A stretch of DNA of 7,257 nucleotides from contig JAKANG010000058.1 of NCBI GenBank assembly GCA_021812505.1, positions 1 through 7,257 of the forward strand, in the 5' to 3' direction. Below, piece by piece: positions 6,189-7,257 of the stretch (position 1 is the first letter of the stretch; each line of letters begins with the position of its first letter). Made by a program: the position numbers and the translations under genes. Under the pieces are notes generated by a model. It had not been told where the DNA came from. It saw only the letters and a list, made by a program, of their open reading frames with translations, and searched no databases. The stretch is from Pseudomonadota bacterium (GTDB taxonomy: Bacteria > Pseudomonadota > Alphaproteobacteria > Rhizobiales > Beijerinckiaceae).

Positions 6189-7257
6189 TTACGACCGGTA
6201 ATCGCCGTTGATCGCGACATAGTCCTTGGTCAGGTCGCAGGTCCAGACCGTCGCCTTGCCCTTGCCGATCCCGAGATCGGCGCGAATCACGATCTTGTCC
6301 TGTTTCATCGCCGCGCTCGCCGCCGCCTCGTCGTAATCGGGATCGCGGCGGCCCTCATGCGCCACGCGGATGTCGCCGAACCAGATCGACAGCAGGTCGC
6401 GGTCGGCCTTTTCGCCGGCCTTGCCGACCGCCATCACCACCCGGCCCCAATTGGCGTCCTCGCCGGCGGCCGCCGTCTTCACCAGAGGCGAATTGGCGAT
6501 GGAAAAGGCGATTCGTTTCGCCGCCTTGTCGTTTTCGGCGCCCGTCACCCGCACCTCGATGAATTTGCGCGCGCCTTCGCCGTCGCGCGCGACCTGCTGG
6601 GCGAGATCGAGCAGGACGGCGTCGAGCTTCTCGGAAAAATCCTTCAGGGTCTTGCCGCCGGCCTTTTTCGCCTTTTTCTGGCCGCGCTGTTCGGCGGCGC
6701 CGGTGGCGAAGAGCATCAATGTGTCGGAGGTCGAGGTGTCGCTGTCCACCGTCACCGCGTTGAACGTGTCTTTGACGCCTCTTGCCAGCAGTTTCTGCAA
6801 GGCGTCGGACGAGATCGCGGCGTCGGTGAAGACATAGGCGAGCATGGTCGCCATGTCGGGCGCGATCATGCCCGCCCCCTTGGCCATGCCGTTGATCGTC
6901 ACCTCCACGCCGCCGATCGTCGCCTTGGCCGTCGCGACTTTCGGGAAAGTGTCGGTGGTCATGATCGCCCGCGCCGCGTCGAGCCAGTTTTCCGCGCGGG
7001 CGTCTTTCGCCAGCCGGTCGAGCGCGCCTTCGAATTTCGAGGCGTCGAGCGGTTCGCCGATCACGCCGGTGCTGCTGAGAAAAATCTCGTCCTCGTCGGC
7101 GCCGACCGCTTTGGCCGCCAGTTCCGCCGTCCGCTCGGCGACCTCACGCCCTGCCTTGCCGGTGAAGGCGTTGGCGTTGCCGGAATTGACCACCAGGGCG
7201 CGGGCGCGGCCGTGACGCAATTTTGCGCGGCACCAGTCCACCGGCGCGGAGGGGCAT
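6189..7257 (-). CDS. argJ: Glutamate N-acetyltransferase / amino-acid acetyltransferase ArgJ, N-terminus cut by window edge
   Basis: Arginine biosynthesis enzyme that moves the acetyl group from N-acetylornithine to glutamate, and in bifunctional forms also acetylates glutamate from acetyl-CoA. About 355 residues are visible; the family is near 410, so roughly the first 55-60 are outside. Conserved blocks appear in order: SAPVDWC at the edge, [10 protein letters not shown] (7158-7187), [49 protein letters not shown] and the C-terminal NGDYRS. ArgJ cuts itself between Ala and Thr in the MATML motif to form alpha and beta chains; the nucleophile Thr is encoded at 6846-6848. A lysine-rich stretch (R186 to K200 counted from GTG 7241) lies after the DSDTSTSDT block. 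GTG 7241 is internal, not the start, because the frame and the family match continue upstream. Whether it is mono- or bifunctional cannot be told from sequence. Confidence 0.95.
   Translation of the reverse strand, partial: CPSAPVDWCRAKLRHGRARALVVNSGNANAFTGKAGREVAERTAELAAKAVGADEDEIFLSSTGVIGEPLDASKFEGALDRLAKDARAENWLDAARAIMTTDTFPKVATAKATIGGVEVTINGMAKGAGMIAPDMATMLAYVFTDAAISSDALQKLLARGVKDTFNAVTVDSDTSTSDTLMLFATGAAEQRGQKKAKKAGGKTLKDFSEKLDAVLLDLAQQVARDGEGARKFIEVRVTGAENDKAAKRIAFSIANSPLVKTAAAGEDANWGRVVMAVGKAGEKADRDLLSIWFGDIRVAHEGRRDPDYDEAAASAAMKQDKIVIRADLGIGKGKATVWTCDLTKDYVAINGDYRS

Noticed and set aside
5639..6211. 190-codon plus-strand frame opposite mutT
   Set aside because: It is the complement of the Nudix gene and runs through the hairpin cluster; no independent evidence.

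Overview
The window looks like chromosomal core sequence from a high-GC alphaproteobacterium, most likely of the Hyphomicrobiales (Rhizobiales). I infer this from G/C-ending codons, the sdhC-sdhD-sdhA-sdhB order, the alphaproteobacterial style of SdhC and SdhD (for example the SGT-HH-W-RLT start of SdhD), and the argJ plus mutT pairing. A genus cannot be named from the window.

Layout. 1-799, minus strand: 5' part of a secreted alpha/beta-hydrolase of the PHB-depolymerase/LpqC esterase type, cut by the window edge. 800-1150: divergent intergenic region holding the esterase ribosome site, a strong hairpin and the upstream region of sdhC. 1151-4728, plus strand: complete succinate dehydrogenase operon sdhC, sdhD, sdhA, sdhB, with all expected flavin, iron-sulfur, haem and quinone residues present, closed by a strong terminator at 4750-4789. 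4802-5389, minus: GNAT-family N-acetyltransferase. 5390-5653: AT-rich promoter region and a leader with two hairpins for that gene. 5654-6055, minus: MutT-type Nudix hydrolase. 6056-6188: cluster of five short perfect hairpins. 6189-7257, minus: argJ, missing its N-terminus at the window edge.

The sdh operon makes complex II, which oxidises succinate to fumarate in the TCA cycle and passes electrons through FAD, three Fe-S clusters and haem b to quinone in the inner membrane. The minus-strand block ends convergently against it and combines arginine biosynthesis (argJ), nucleotide-pool or related Nudix housekeeping (mutT) and an acetyltransferase of unknown substrate. These three probably share only orientation: gaps of 133 and 264 nt separate them.

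I found no undescribed system, mobile element, CRISPR array, tRNA or rRNA. What goes beyond routine annotation is secondary structure: hairpins in both gaps around sdhA, a palindrome cluster between argJ and mutT whose last member overlaps the mutT ribosome site, a structured leader on the acetyltransferase, and an esterase whose best ribosome site implies an unusual N-terminal extension.
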